A stretch of 64,000 bases of DNA from Rahnella bonaserana (GTDB lineage: Bacteria > Pseudomonadota > Gammaproteobacteria > Enterobacterales > Enterobacteriaceae). A model generated the notes under the pieces. The model ran no database searches. It worked only from the letters and a program-made list of their open reading frames with translations, and was not told the DNA's origin. Both the position numbers and the translations under genes were made by a program. Numbering within the stretch: position 1 is the stretch's first letter; every line of letters starts with the position of its first letter. The stretch covers positions 1 through 64,000 of the forward strand of contig NZ_JAFMOW010000057.1 of NCBI RefSeq assembly GCF_019049675.1, written 5' to 3'. Of the stretch, positions 63,552 through 64,000 are shown in pieces.

Positions 63552-64000
63552 TTATTCAGGCACAACAACCACGCGGTTACGCCCTTCTTGTTTGGCTTTG
63601 TATAACGCCTCATCGGCTCGTTTCAGTGACGTCTCCGGTTCGCCCTGCTGCTGATTCCAGTAAGAAACCCCTAATGAAATCGTAATCGGGCGGATCCCCG
63701 GCAGCACCCGTATTTCCACATTCTGGCGCAGACGTTCGGCAATCATTTCTGCTTCTGCCAGTGTCGTGTCCGGCAGCAACACCAGAAACTCTTCTCCGCC
63801 CACGCGGCACAGAATGTCACTTTCACGAGCGTTATGCCGGATTTGTTCGGCCAGTGACCTGATCACTTCATCACCGGTGTCGTGCCCGTAAGAATCATTG
63901 ATCGACTTGAAGTGGTCGATATCCAGCGCAATGGCAGAAAACTGCTGACGCATTTGCACCACTGATTCCAGTGCCATGGCCAGCCCGCGCCGGTTGAAGA
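63552..64000 (-). CDS. Diguanylate cyclase, C-terminal GGDEF domain (gene cut by window end)
   Basis: The minus-strand frame runs past position 64000, and the visible part is a GGDEF domain: the first residues in view (FNRRGLAM) belong to the DPLTGLxNRRG region, followed by LDIDHFKSINDSYGHDTGDEV, RVGGEEFLVLLP with an intact active site, and ISLGVS. RESD five residues before GGEEF is the c-di-GMP feedback I-site. It synthesises c-di-GMP from two GTP. The sensor part lies outside the window. Confidence 0.93.
   Translation of the reverse strand, partial: FNRRGLAMALESVVQMRQQFSAIALDIDHFKSINDSYGHDTGDEVIRSLAEQIRHNARESDILCRVGGEEFLVLLPDTTLAEAEMIAERLRQNVEIRVLPGIRPITISLGVSYWNQQQGEPETSLKRADEALYKAKQEGRNRVVVVPE

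Overview
The window is a chromosome segment of an Enterobacterales bacterium, most likely of the Yersiniaceae (Rahnella, Ewingella or Serratia-like). The core gene order (sdsR-yebYZ-yobA, holE, ptrB-yebF, purT, yoaH/pabB-nudL-sdaA, yoaE, manXYZ-yobD-mntP-rlmA, cspC-yobF, yebO-mgrB, yobH, yebW) is the Escherichia coli 40-41 min neighbourhood. Proteins such as proline iminopeptidase and the Serratia NucD-type endolysin point to the Serratia/Rahnella side of the order. The genus is an inference.

Positions 1 to about 27.2 kb are the late half and one end of a P2-like prophage. The order Q, P / O, N, M, L, X, holin, endolysin K, lysB, lysC, R, S, V, W, J, I, H, G, FI, FII, E/E', T, U, D, ogr is that of P2. 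Three copies of GTTGTGCCA lie in front of the P/O, V and FI transcription units and are the likely Ogr-activated late promoter sites. A P2-family integrase (26.1-27.2 kb) ends beside the small RNA gene sdsR and has a LexA box just upstream. The repressor, cox and replication genes and the other attachment site lie left of the window.

The prophage has cargo at three places where P2 relatives carry accessory genes. Next to Q is the 3' part of an unrecognised AT-rich gene. Between S and V is an ABC-type ATPase plus HNH nuclease pair that looks like a Septu (PtuAB)-related anti-phage system with an unusual ~185-residue N-terminal region. Between G and FI is a small FlxA-like coiled-coil gene. The cargo edges coincide with AT-rich rewriting of the 3' ends of S and Q, as expected for modular exchange.

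From 27.2 to 51.9 kb the window holds conserved core genes: copper-linked yebY-yebZ-yobA, ferritin ftnA with an upstream Fur box, holE, peptidases pip and ptrB, secreted YebF, the RNA helicase DbpA, purT with a PurR box, the folate gene pabB with nudL and sdaA, an EAL phosphodiesterase, yoaE, the mannose PTS manXYZ, the manganese exporter mntP, rlmA, a PgeF-family gene and cspC-yobF.

From 52 to 64 kb core genes (yebO, mgrB with a PhoP box, yobH, yebW) alternate with genus-specific material: a metallo-beta-lactamase-fold hydrolase, small uncharacterised proteins, a classical autotransporter, an OppA/MppA-type binding protein, a glycine-zipper protein and the C-terminal part of a diguanylate cyclase cut by the window end. 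No rRNA, tRNA, CRISPR array or insertion sequence was seen.
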